This document shows, piece after piece, positions 46,384 to 55,046 of a stretch of DNA of 64,000 nucleotides. Below the pieces are notes generated by a model that did not search any database, had not been told where the DNA came from, and was given only the letters and a program-made list of their open reading frames with translations. The stretch lies in the NCBI RefSeq assembly GCF_039543525.1, contig NZ_BAABJX010000038.1, positions 1 to 64,000 on the forward strand, in the 5' to 3' direction. How positions within the stretch are numbered: position 1 is the stretch's first letter; each line of letters begins with the position of its first letter. This DNA comes from Algivirga pacifica (GTDB lineage Bacteria; Bacteroidota; Bacteroidia; Cytophagales; Flammeovirgaceae). Both the position numbers and the translations under genes were made by a program.

Positions 46384-47265
46384 TTATAACTCAAAATATC
46401 GTAACTCTACAGACTCTCCACCTATATCTAATGGAATCTGTACCCGATCTTTGGGTATTATCGGGTTATGTTCGTATTTCCAATGTAATTTATCAGTAAT
46501 CCCTGATTCCCATAATAAAGCACTTGGCTAATTAGTAGGAACATCTCTATGTACAAACAGAGTAGCACCTATAATAGGGCACTCCCAATATTTGGACGCA
46601 CCTAGCATCAATTTTCTGGCAAAAGAGCTATCGCCAGACATTCCATCACCCTTAGGGTAAAAGGCATGTATTAAATTTAAAATAAAAGATACATTATTTT
46701 CCTTTGGTAAAGGAAGATCATAAATCCCTTTACTATCATAGCATACCGCTAAATAGAAGTTTTGTCTCTTAAAGACAAAATACCTCTGATACCCCCACAA
46801 ACCTATATTCCCTTTAGAAGGTATTATACGATCATGGTAATAAAATTTTTCGCAAAATGCCTCAATGCCTTTATTAGATATTGCTACCCCTAACTCTTCG
46901 TTATTTGTATCAATCCCAAAACAAACAATAGCCGTCTTATTACTTCTCTTGAGAAGATTACAAATGCTTTCTTCTATTGAAGCAATCTCTACTTTTTCTA
47001 AAGTTTCAATTTTAAAGAACCCTCCTGGTAGGACAATAATAGATACTTTGTCATCAAGCTCTGATAAAAGCCTCTCTAGCAGTAAAAATCTGCTATGATT
47101 AGAGTAACTATCATCACTTCTAATTAAAGCTGTTGCTATATTTATTGTATGCTTATCCCCTTCATTTAAAGAGGAAGAGAAGCCTTTTGAAAGGGAAGTG
47201 TCGGGGAAAGAATTACTGTCCTGTCCAAATAAGCTTATTTGACCTGACGTTCTTCTTTTTCTCAT
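46384..47265 (-). pseudogene. Nitrilase-like protein interrupted by an in-frame amber codon
   Basis: The frame runs from ATG 47265 for 245 codons to TAG at 46528-46530. It then stays open for 47 more codons (PSALLWESGITDKLHWKYEH onward) to TAA at 46384, directly before a terminator. The first part resembles a carbon-nitrogen hydrolase fold: IIVLPGGFF at the first-strand position, a K-containing YHDRIIPSK segment, and AVCYDSKGIYD at the nucleophile Cys. The usual Glu in the first motif is not evident, so activity is doubtful. The product is either a truncated protein, a pseudogene by one substitution, or amber read-through. The start MRKRRTSGQISLFGQD carries a possible sliding-clamp motif, QISLFG. 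Confidence 0.7.
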
Positions 47266-47301
47266 GTTTATTGGGTTGTTACCAGAGTAAAAATATAGTT
47301 G

Positions 47302-47700
47302 TTATTTCAATTTAATAGATTCTGTAACTTTTTCCACACTCCTCCCAATCACATACCCTCCAATTCCCAATTCCAGCAATTCCCAAAACTGAGGTTCCAA
47401 TTCCGTATTCGGCAGCCCAAAGGCAGGAGCAGCAAACTTGGCATACAAGATCACAAAGCCAAAGCTCAGCATCAACACTGGCCTCCAAAGACGTTGCAAC
47501 TTGCTCCCCGTCATCTCAGCCATTACGGTTTGCATGCGAAGCTGCATCAGTTCCGTCAGATGCTGCAGAATCATGTCAGAGAGCTGATGTTTGAGCTGTA
47601 GCTTCTCTTCTTTCGTGGTTGTAACGTTATCAATGAGTTTATCTGTTTTCTCAATCAGTTCTCCTGCAGAGGAGGTGAGTAGTTTCTTAATCCAATCCAT
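47302..47700 (-). CDS. Holin of the 3TMs/GTA_holin type
   Basis: A 132-residue protein: an amphipathic N-terminal helix with a long E/K-rich coiled coil (1-55), then two to three membrane segments (LWRPVLMLSFGFVILYAKF, LLELGIGGYVIGRSV). The pattern LQRLWRPVLMLSF matches the holin-of-3TMs family, which forms membrane pores for lysis in phages and gene transfer agents. It is the last gene of the leftward operon before the cargo block, and pairs functionally with the GH108 muramidase at 60829. Confidence 0.78.
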   Translation of the reverse strand: MDWIKKLLTSSAGELIEKTDKLIDNVTTTKEEKLQLKHQLSDMILQHLTELMQLRMQTVMAEMTGSKLQRLWRPVLMLSFGFVILYAKFAAPAFGLPNTELEPQFWELLELGIGGYVIGRSVEKVTESIKLK

Positions 47701-47702
47701 AT

Positions 47703-47924
47703 TTATAGTTCTAATAGGTTTAATTCTAGCTCCAAGGCTAAGGCGATGATTTCTTCTTGGCTTTTGGTTTGAGCCTGTTTGACCGCTTTAGTAAACGGTA
47801 CGGCAGCCAACTGTAGTTTGATTTTCCGCAACTCTTCACGGATCGCTTGTTGCTTGACATAGTCTGCTTTGGGGTAGCTTCGTATCAAGCTGAGTTCCTG
47901 GGATTGTAGTTTAGTAACATCCAT
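47703..47924 (-). CDS. Small protein with ALELEL C-terminal tail
   Basis: A 73-residue protein from ATG 47924, which overlaps the end of the PAPS-reductase-like frame. It is mostly helical (QELSLIRSYPKADYVKQQA, REELRKIKLQLAAV) and ends IALALELELNLLEL. The same tail ends the proteins at 51444 and 55043. An upstream in-frame start at 48011 is open but would overlap the neighbouring gene by 100 bases. Two bases separate it from the holin. Function unknown. Confidence 0.75.
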   Translation of the reverse strand: MDVTKLQSQELSLIRSYPKADYVKQQAIREELRKIKLQLAAVPFTKAVKQAQTKSQEEIIALALELELNLLEL

Positions 47925-49033
47925 AGGTATCCATATTTCCTTTTGTGGTACCGAAGCCATAAAGATTTCCTCCACCTTTGCGGAAGGCTCCGTCCGGTAG
48001 GTACCAGTCATCTAATGTATTGCTGACAACTCGTTGTTTGTAGGCACTCATGGCTTCTTTGATATACTTTTTGTTTTTATCGGTGATCAATGAATCACCC
48101 TCATTGACCATCTCCGGGATGGTGAGTTTGTTATCTAGCTTCCAGACGACCTTTCCGGTTTCTCCGGTTTGTTTCTGCTTCCGTTCGTGGAATTTCTTGA
48201 ATTCCAGTTCAGATTGGGTAAGTTCTTTGATCGACTTTGGAGCGACATCATTTAAAGTTGTCCAATGGTCTTTGGAGAAGTAAATGCAGGAACGACAGGA
48301 TAATCGTGGAAAACCAAGCTCATATACCGGATGGGGTTTGATACGGTACTTCTTCATAATCTCCCAGACTTTCTGTTCCTTCCAATTGTGGATGGGTCTC
48401 CATTGGTGGACAATACGACCAGGTTTTGACTTGGCTTTACTGGAGGTGACATGAGGCTGAATTCGTTCGTACTTAGCCCGTTTAGGCGATTCCTCGGAAC
48501 GTTCTCCAGTAATGAAGAGGACTTTGAAAGGATCTTCTTTGTCTATAGGATAAAGCTCTCGTAATACTTTATTGGCAACATCAATCTTCAGGACACCGCT
48601 ACACCAGCGTAGGTTCATATCCATCTGTTTGGAAGGGAATCGCATACGATCGTTGGGTTTGGCCGCTACCTTGTGGGATATGACGTACCTTGCTTTTGTC
48701 CGGAAGGTCGTGTTCGTAAACGTAGCGAATGCCATGGGAGCGACGGTTTTGCTTGTACATTTCTCCGTGCATTCCGAAGTCACGCCAGGACCACAGCAAG
48801 GGTACACAAAACTCTTTGGCAAACTCTCGCACATAGCCTTCGGTACTGTCCCAATCGAAGTAACGTCTTTCCCATTGATCAAATCCGTCGATGCAGTTAT
48901 GCCATATCTCTACTTTATTGATGTCCAGGTTCTCTTGTTCGTAAAGGTGTAGGAAACAAGCAATGGAGTCCTTTCCACCACTCATGGACACAATAATTTT
49001 ATCGTAGCTGTTTAGGGGTAATAGTCTATCCAT
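47911..49033 (-). pseudogene. PAPS-reductase-like ATP-pyrophosphatase, frame-shifted
   Basis: The N-terminal half reads from ATG 49033 with the PP-loop MSGGKDSIACF and continues to about GMHGEMYKQN, YEHDLPDKSK. The C-terminal half continues in the +1 frame from about 48660 (NDRMRFPSKQMDMNLRWCSGVLKID) with the zinc-type cysteines LSCRSCIYF, to 47911. Together about 374 residues, as in phage phosphoadenosine-phosphosulphate-reductase-like proteins. A one-base insertion, or +1 frameshifting, in the window 48660-48720 is needed to join them. It overlaps the ATPase upstream by 8 bases. Phage members are proposed to act in sulphur-based nucleic acid or nucleotide chemistry; the substrate is unknown. 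Confidence 0.75.
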
Positions 49034-49745
49034 CAATTATCTCTTCATCAAAAACACTATACTTATAATCTTCACCTTCCGAATATCGGTTCTTCTCCGC
49101 CACCGCAATACCTCCTTTCTCAATTTGTATCACGGCCTGGGCATCATACTCACTCATCATCCCTCCACGAGCGGTACCACTGGTTGTACTCTGGAAAATG
49201 ATCAGGAAGAAAGTGTTAGGAAAGTCCTTACGTAGCTTGTCAAAATCTTCCTGCTTGACGCCTTTGATCTTGCTGAAGGAATCAATGGCCACCACATCAA
49301 ATTGCTTGGCAGCTTTTCGGATATCCTGAATGCCATTGGGTGCATCTGAGGTAATATAGACTTTGGGTTGATACCCTTTTTGGATATAGGCATCCGTCAT
49401 GGATTTGACCAGCTTGGAGTTACGGTCGATCTCCAGGGAGAAGTAGGCCACTTTGAATTGCTTTTTGGCAAAGGCATTCATCAGTTGGTAAAGGAAGCGG
49501 GTCTTTCCGGCTCCTTTCACACCTCGGAGTACCAGGGCGTATTCTTTTCGTTCTACGGCATGGAGGAACTTGCCAATATCTCCATCCAGGTAAATCAGTT
49601 GACTGTTGTGGCCCACGGTATCAATGGGAACGAGATTCCCAATATCCTTTGAGAGCTGCTTACGGGCATGACTTTGCGGAATGCTACCAACGGTTGCCCT
49701 TTGGTGGTTGGTAGCTTTTACTTTTTTGGCATTCCGCAAGCACAA
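49026..49745 (-). CDS. P-loop ATPase (RecA/RadA-like), no ATG start
   Basis: About 230 residues with Walker A GVKGAGKTR and Walker B FDVVAIDSFSKI, then the sensor FLIIFQSTTSGTARGG; RecA/RadA/DnaB-like core. The frame has no ATG before the Walker A; the only initiation-type codons are TTG at 49745 and 49739, within the upstream gene. A -1 slippery heptamer with a downstream stem at 49683-49727 sits at the stop codon of that gene, so the ATPase is best read as the C-terminal part of a 518-residue frameshift fusion (50581 to 49026). It ends 8 bases inside the next gene. The motor may act in DNA packaging or recombination; that is inference. Confidence 0.8.
   Translation of the reverse strand: MCLRNAKKVKATNHQRATVGSIPQSHARKQLSKDIGNLVPIDTVGHNSQLIYLDGDIGKFLHAVERKEYALVLRGVKGAGKTRFLYQLMNAFAKKQFKVAYFSLEIDRNSKLVKSMTDAYIQKGYQPKVYITSDAPNGIQDIRKAAKQFDVVAIDSFSKIKGVKQEDFDKLRKDFPNTFFLIIFQSTTSGTARGGMMSEYDAQAVIQIEKGGIAVAEKNRYSEGEDYKYSVFDEEIIDG
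49683..49727 (-). promoter_or_regulatory. Programmed -1 ribosomal frameshift signal
   Basis: On the minus strand: slippery heptamer A AAA AAG (49727-49721) in the zero frame just before the TAA stop; spacer TAAAA (5 bases); then a perfect 9-bp stem GCTACCAAC / GTTGGTAGC (49707-49715 with 49683-49691) around a 15-base loop. The layout is that of dnaX-type frameshift sites. A -1 slip moves ribosomes from the lysine-rich protein into the ATPase frame. Confidence 0.8.
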
Positions 49746-50581
49746 TGGATTCCGTTCAATGCCATGGGCGAAATAGGGATCATACTCTCCTTGGCTTTGA
49801 GGTATTGGGTAAGGGCTGCTTTGGCTTCCTTAATTTCCTTGTAGAAGAGGTCTTTGGTAGTGACCTTTTCTTTTTCCAATGCAGTGTTGAGGCGATTCAG
49901 TAAACGTTCTACCTTGGCTTTATCGGGATTGATACTGCCTTCCAAACCAATAAATGATTTGAGTAAGGTCACAGAAGCTCTTACTCTACTTTCATTAGCG
50001 GCATGGATTACCTTTTCAAAGAAGTCTTTACCTGCTTTGCTTTTGATTTCCACGTTTACCAATTCTCCTTCTTTGGTGCTTTTGAGCATCTTGGCTAGGA
50101 GTTGATGCGCTTGCTCCAACAAAGCGGCATACTTGGCATCTTTACGGACTTTTTGCTCGACCATTCTTCGCTCCATATCTTGGAATACGCCTAATAGCTG
50201 TTTGCGAGTCTTTTCTTTACCGATCAGGGCTTTGAAGCGACGGAGTAAACGGATGTCTTCGGTGAAGTGAGAAGTAGCTGCTGGTAGCTTTTTGGTTGTA
50301 GTTGTTTTTGCCTTGGTTGTGGATTTTGTTGTGGTAGAGGTAGTCTTTTTGGTTTTTGTATTACTCTTAGGTTTGGGAGCGGGCTTTGGTTTTTCCTTTT
50401 GACCAACGGCCTTATTCAGTTTCTCCAGATATAGATCGATCACACGCTTGATTGCTGGACTTTTATCATAAGCATTGACCAGTGTATCCATCTCCTTATT
50501 CGCTTTTTGTAGTGCAGGAGGCAAGTTGGAGAAATCTATTTCTTTTTGCTTGGTGAAGTAGTTTTTGATAGTGATTGACAT
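49718..50581 (-). CDS. Lysine-rich protein, zero-frame product upstream of the ATPase
   Basis: A 287-residue protein from ATG 50581 (MSITIKNYFTKQKEID). An open extension to 50722 translates the REP-like repeat and is not used. After a helical N-terminus (to about 65) comes a linker very rich in K, T and P (about 70-105), then a helical domain (IRLLRRFKALIGKEKTRKQLL onward) and the end GIHCACGMPKK. The last codons form the frameshift heptamer. It may bind DNA through the basic linker and, when extended by frameshifting, tether the ATPase. Family not recognised. Confidence 0.75.
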   Translation of the reverse strand: MSITIKNYFTKQKEIDFSNLPPALQKANKEMDTLVNAYDKSPAIKRVIDLYLEKLNKAVGQKEKPKPAPKPKSNTKTKKTTSTTTKSTTKAKTTTTKKLPAATSHFTEDIRLLRRFKALIGKEKTRKQLLGVFQDMERRMVEQKVRKDAKYAALLEQAHQLLAKMLKSTKEGELVNVEIKSKAGKDFFEKVIHAANESRVRASVTLLKSFIGLEGSINPDKAKVERLLNRLNTALEKEKVTTKDLFYKEIKEAKAALTQYLKAKESMIPISPMALNGIHCACGMPKK

Positions 50582-50618
50582 AGGTGGTTTGTTTGTTAGA
50601 TTTTTGTATTCCACTCTT

Positions 50619-51424
50619 CCTCGCCCAGGGTTAAAACCCTGGGCTCTTTTAGAGGTGCCACTTCGTGGCGATCTGCTCTTACGCAAATCGTTAGCATAGA
50701 TCGCCACGAAGTGGCATTTCAAGAAGAGCTTGGGGTTTTAACCCTAAGCGAGGCTAGTGTTTTATTGAAATGATGATTATTGAACGACGAGGCGATCTGT
50801 TCTTTCGTGAATTGCTACTCTTTGGGTAATGTGGTGATTAGTCCCAAAGGTATTTTTCATCGTATTCTACCTGGTACTTTTTAAGAAAGTAGAGTAGCTC
50901 TTCTTTAAAGGTTTGGTTTTGATGATGCTGTTCCTGGTTATGGATATATTGAATGACAATATCTTTTTGTTGGGGATTGATGGAAAACGATGCATAGCCA
51001 TTTTGCCAATAAAAGTCCTGCAAGTTGACCGAGAGCGTCTTGAACCATTTAGAAGATTTACCCTTTAGCTTTTGAAGGAGCTCAATCAGCGTCATGTTTT
51101 TTGGGAGTTCACACAGAATATGAATATGATCAACATGCCCTCCAACGGCATGGACACTTACGCCTAAATCTTCACAAATCTTATAGATGTAGATATAGAG
51201 CTTTTGATCAAATGGTTTGTGAATGAATGCTTCACGCTTTTTGGTACTGTACACAAGGTGGATGTAATTCTTAACTAGGGATTGACTCATAATTATCCTG
51301 TTTGGGTGAAACGGAAAATTATGAAAGCTTAAGGTAATTATATGAGCTTGAAGTTAACAAGGTTGAATAGATCGCCACGAAGTGGCATATCAAAAAGAGC
51401 CTGGGGTTTTAACCCTAGGCGAGG
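50619..51424 (-). mobile_element. IS200/RAYT-type element flanked by REP-like repeats
   Basis: A Y1 transposase gene (50838-51290) is flanked by matching hairpin sequences. On the right-to-left side is a double inverted repeat at 50619-50753; on the other side a single arm at 51367-51424. All share ATCGCCACGAAGTGGCA and GGGGTTTTAACCCTA-type hairpins and the end GCGAGG. It sits between the helicase and the lysine-rich gene and breaks no gene. A third copy of the repeat, without transposase, lies at 63503-63636. Confidence 0.8.
50838..51290 (-). CDS. REP-associated / IS200-like Y1 transposase
   Basis: A 150-residue HUH single-strand transposase. The HUH motif is HIHI in GGHVDHIHILCEL (about 56). 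The catalytic Tyr lies in the C-terminal helix region IQYIHNQEQHHQNQTFKEEL. The N-terminal MSQSLVKNYIHLVYSTK is the family's usual start. RAYT enzymes recognise REP hairpins and are linked to their dispersal; the same hairpins flank this gene. The gene seems intact. Confidence 0.9.
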   Translation of the reverse strand: MSQSLVKNYIHLVYSTKKREAFIHKPFDQKLYIYIYKICEDLGVSVHAVGGHVDHIHILCELPKNMTLIELLQKLKGKSSKWFKTLSVNLQDFYWQNGYASFSINPQQKDIVIQYIHNQEQHHQNQTFKEELLYFLKKYQVEYDEKYLWD

Positions 51425-51443
51425 ATTGGCTGGTGTAGCCCCT

Positions 51444-54400
51444 TTAGACTTCCACCAGCATTAATTCCAGCTCCAACGCCAAAGCTTCCATCTCCATCAA
51501 CTCAATATCCAATACCGCATCAACCTTCTTATTCTCCCCCTTCGGAATCACACAGTTCGTATGATCAATATCCTTAAACTGATAGCTCAGCAAGTAATTC
51601 AGGCTTTTAAATTCCTTGACTCTTTGCTCAATGGATGCTCCTGAAACTGCAATTTCCTTTTTCTTCTGGGCGATACGACGAGCAACTTCCAAGAAGTAGT
51701 TGTCGGACTGTATGCGTTGACGGTCCTTTTCAATCGCCTGATATTCTCGTTTGAGTTCTTCGATCAGTCCTTGGATATTATCTTCTGGGGTAAGGCCTTT
51801 TGGGGTAAGGATCTGAGAGATGATCTTATTGTACTTCTTCAGGGCATCCTTAAACTTCTCAACTTTTAGTCCTCCATAGAACTCTTTCATCAAGCGACTG
51901 AACTTGGTGCGGATGCGGATAATATCCTTATCGTTGACCGAAGAAGCATTGATTACTTTCTCTAGGGTTTCATCGTATAGCGCAACTCCTTTTTTCGCTT
52001 CTTCCTGTAGTTTTTTGGTCTCGAAACGTTTCTTGATTTCTTCTTCTGAGGAAGGTTTGTTGCGGATCACATCATGGTTTTGCAGACGCTCAAAACGAGT
52101 ACGTATTTCTTTGAGGACTTCTTCTCGGTAATAGTGGTAATTGCTTTTGATAGACTGAAACTCCTGTAGCAATTCCATATTACTTTGGACCTGGTTGCGT
52201 AGCCCAATGATCTCCTTGTATTCAATCTTGATTTCGTGTTCGGCAAGTACCCGTTCGTCGGAGATCAAGGCATACTTTACTTCACTGGTATCTAGGGATT
52301 CTTCGTCCAGTACGTTGCCTCGGTCAGAGCGGTACCATAGGTCGTTGATACGGGCTGACTTTTCATCCAGTTTTTGAAAGACAAATACGTCCATAGAGTT
52401 TTCGACCAGAGGCATGACCACACGCACAAAACCAAACTCATTCTTCTGTCTCCAGATTCTACCTTCCAGCTGGCGAATATCTGTAGGGTTCCAGTTGGGG
52501 TAGCAGTTATAGATAACGGTTCCCTTTTTCTGCAGGTTGATGCCTTCCTTAATGGTAGAGGTGCCAATCAATACCTTACACGTTCCTTCCAAAAAAGCAT
52601 TCTTGATCTTTTCCTTTTTGGTTTGGGAAATCCCTCCTGAAATGATCTCTACCTCATCTACCTTTTGACGGGAATTGAACTTGGTCGTGATGTTTCGTTT
52701 AAAGCCTACTTTCTCTTCCAGGTATTGCTTAATAAAAGGGAAATAGTCTTTACCCCGATCAATATAGAGTACCTGTCCAGACACTTCCTCTCCACGCTTT
52801 TCGTGGTACTGTTTGACGCTTTGAATGCAGTCCAGGGAATACTTGATCTTAGGCGCTGATTCTACAAAATCCACATAGTCTTTAGGTGCTGAGCCTTTAT
52901 AGATATAAGGTGAAAGGGCATTATTCAGAGAGTCATTCATAATGCGAAGCAATCGTCCAGGATCGTTGCGGCTGGCCCCTTTGGAAGCTTGCTCAGAGAG
53001 TCGATCCTGAATTTCCTTTTGCTCTGCAGTCATTTGCAGATAGGTTAAGGTTTGCTCTTTTACTGGCAACCTGACTAATTCTCCATTTCGGATCTCACTG
53101 ACTTTGGGCAAGTTGATTTTACAAGGTCTGGGTACGCCTGCTTCTTCTCCCGTTTTGTAGTTGATATGATTGTACAGAAGCTTCTGTAATACCAATCGGT
53201 TGTTGAAGGAACGTACCACGTTTTTCTCTACAATACGTCCATCCGCTCCAACAGCATATTCAGTCGTTTCCAATACAAAAGTCTCGAAGAAGTCATTGAT
53301 ATTGAAAAGATCCATCTGTACCAACTGCTCACGAGCCACCAAAGACAACATGGAATACACTTCCAAAGGGCTATTGGAAAAAGGGGTTGCGGTCAACAGC
53401 ATGACGTTGCGGCCAAACTTCCGTTGGATATAGTTGCAGATAAAGAAGGCTTTCAATCCCTGGAAAGAAGGCTCGGAACCATTCTGCAGATGGAAACGCT
53501 TGACGGACTTTCCATCCTCTTCTTCCGAACGACCTTTCACGCTGGTAAAGATGTTCTTCATGTTGTGGGCCTCATCGATCACGATATAGTCAAAACCCAG
53601 GGTTTCTACATCCGCTATGGTCCCCGACTGCCCCACTCCAATCTTCTCACGGTACTTCTCATTCGCCTTTTCCTTGGCCCTTTCGGTAAAGTCTTCCTGA
53701 TCCAGGATATTGGAAAGTTCATTGATAAACTGCATTTCTACATTGTCTCCAAAGCCTAGTTTTTTTAAACCTTCGTAAGTGACTAGCGTAATGGACTTTG
53801 CGGGTACCGCTTTGTTGAGATTGATTTTCTTCTCTATAGCTGATCCTAAGTTGTACCATTCATTGAGCGTTATTCCCGTATCAGTTAGGATGCCATTCAG
53901 CTTTTCTCCCGCTTCGGTTTTCCCCAACATCTCCGCAATCCAGTTGCTATAGGTGGGATTAGGCACTACAACCAATGGACGCTTACACTTCCCCGACTGT
54001 ATCGCAGAAGCTAATTCTGAAATGGCAGTGATCGTTTTCCCTACACCCACATCATAGGCGATAATGCCGGAGCCGGTCATTTCCATAAAGGCAACTCCCT
54101 CTCGTTGGGCTTTCCGCAATTCAAAAGGGAAGCCATGAAACGTAGGCGACACATCCAAAGCAATCGGTACCTTCTGGTGATTCACATCTGAATGTCCATT
54201 GTAGAGGCGATTCCAATGGATATCAATCTTTTGCTGATCACTAATTTCTAAGGCCCGATACAGGAACTCTGAAAACAGTCGCTCCCCTTCATCACGGGTG
54301 AGCTTCTTAATGGACTTCCAGGCTTCCTTATCGATATATCGTGGCTTTGGATTGGATAGCAAATAGTAGTTGACAATATCATTGGCTGAAATCCCTCCTT

Positions 54401-55046
54401 TGATTTCGTTGGAATCAATGGCGTAAAGCCAGCTGGAATACGCTTCTTGTAGTGTGCGCTCATCATCCAAGATCACTCCGGTATCGTCCCGCAACGTACT
54501 CACCTTAAAGTTTAAGGCAAACTGAGAAATGGAGAGAATCTTAGGTCTTTCGGATGCCTGAGGATTGTTTATGGTCAATCGCTTAGGGGTGTTCTTTTGG
54601 ATGACCTCCAAATGATGCTCATAGATCGCTTCTCCAAACTGCTTGACAATGGTATCTCTCAGTCCCTCGACTTCCTTCAAGCGGTCATACATATTGCCAT
54701 AAGTGAAGATTGCATAAGGCACATAGCCTTTGTCGGTGACGTATAACGCTTTATTTTGGGCCAGCTTTTTAAGGGCTGCTTCACTTCCGTTTCCTCTCAA
54801 CAAGTACTTACGGGATTTCAGCCAGTTGGTCATGGGGACTTTCTGCTTCCGTTTGTACCATACCCAGGCTTTGATTTCATCTTCGGTAATCCCCTTGTTG
54901 AGGCGTTGTACAATGGTATCAAAATCTGCAGTAGGCGCATTACCCAATCCATCCACTGAGGCGATTAATGTCTCCAGGTCTTTACGGTGGGTACGGACGT
55001 GCTGTTGTATATGGGGATCGAGTTGTCCCCTGTATCGTTGTATCAT
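51444..55046 (-). CDS. SNF2-family helicase, DarB-like, with ALELEL tail
   Basis: A 1200-residue DNA translocase. Superfamily 2 motifs: Walker A DVGVGKT (about 332), DEAH in VIDEAHNMKN (about 492), SAT-like LLTATPFSN, and motif VI region RQLEGRIWRQK (about 865). A long coiled-coil region follows (950-1130), then the tail EALALELELMLVEV. The helicase half matches the large methylase-helicase proteins of phages and conjugative elements (DarB of P1), but the N6-methylase half is encoded separately at 58778. It starts within the ATGA overlap with the preceding gene, so it is translationally coupled. DarB is carried in P1 virions; the same is a hypothesis here. Confidence 0.85.
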   Translation of the reverse strand: MIQRYRGQLDPHIQQHVRTHRKDLETLIASVDGLGNAPTADFDTIVQRLNKGITEDEIKAWVWYKRKQKVPMTNWLKSRKYLLRGNGSEAALKKLAQNKALYVTDKGYVPYAIFTYGNMYDRLKEVEGLRDTIVKQFGEAIYEHHLEVIQKNTPKRLTINNPQASERPKILSISQFALNFKVSTLRDDTGVILDDERTLQEAYSSWLYAIDSNEIKGGISANDIVNYYLLSNPKPRYIDKEAWKSIKKLTRDEGERLFSEFLYRALEISDQQKIDIHWNRLYNGHSDVNHQKVPIALDVSPTFHGFPFELRKAQREGVAFMEMTGSGIIAYDVGVGKTITAISELASAIQSGKCKRPLVVVPNPTYSNWIAEMLGKTEAGEKLNGILTDTGITLNEWYNLGSAIEKKINLNKAVPAKSITLVTYEGLKKLGFGDNVEMQFINELSNILDQEDFTERAKEKANEKYREKIGVGQSGTIADVETLGFDYIVIDEAHNMKNIFTSVKGRSEEEDGKSVKRFHLQNGSEPSFQGLKAFFICNYIQRKFGRNVMLLTATPFSNSPLEVYSMLSLVAREQLVQMDLFNINDFFETFVLETTEYAVGADGRIVEKNVVRSFNNRLVLQKLLYNHINYKTGEEAGVPRPCKINLPKVSEIRNGELVRLPVKEQTLTYLQMTAEQKEIQDRLSEQASKGASRNDPGRLLRIMNDSLNNALSPYIYKGSAPKDYVDFVESAPKIKYSLDCIQSVKQYHEKRGEEVSGQVLYIDRGKDYFPFIKQYLEEKVGFKRNITTKFNSRQKVDEVEIISGGISQTKKEKIKNAFLEGTCKVLIGTSTIKEGINLQKKGTVIYNCYPNWNPTDIRQLEGRIWRQKNEFGFVRVVMPLVENSMDVFVFQKLDEKSARINDLWYRSDRGNVLDEESLDTSEVKYALISDERVLAEHEIKIEYKEIIGLRNQVQSNMELLQEFQSIKSNYHYYREEVLKEIRTRFERLQNHDVIRNKPSSEEEIKKRFETKKLQEEAKKGVALYDETLEKVINASSVNDKDIIRIRTKFSRLMKEFYGGLKVEKFKDALKKYNKIISQILTPKGLTPEDNIQGLIEELKREYQAIEKDRQRIQSDNYFLEVARRIAQKKKEIAVSGASIEQRVKEFKSLNYLLSYQFKDIDHTNCVIPKGENKKVDAVLDIELMEMEALALELELMLVEV

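Noticed and set aside
46346..46531. 61-codon plus-strand frame after the HNH gene
   Set aside because: It is antisense to the continuation of the nitrilase-like frame and spans the terminator hairpin.
46384..49745. Genome-wide or element-wide amber recoding
   Set aside because: TAG is the normal stop of the ATPase, the Schlafen-like gene and the pseudokinase; no suppressor tRNA is visible.
50582..50722. N-terminal extension of the lysine-rich protein
   Set aside because: The extra residues are a translation of the REP-like repeat; ATG 50581 is the natural start.
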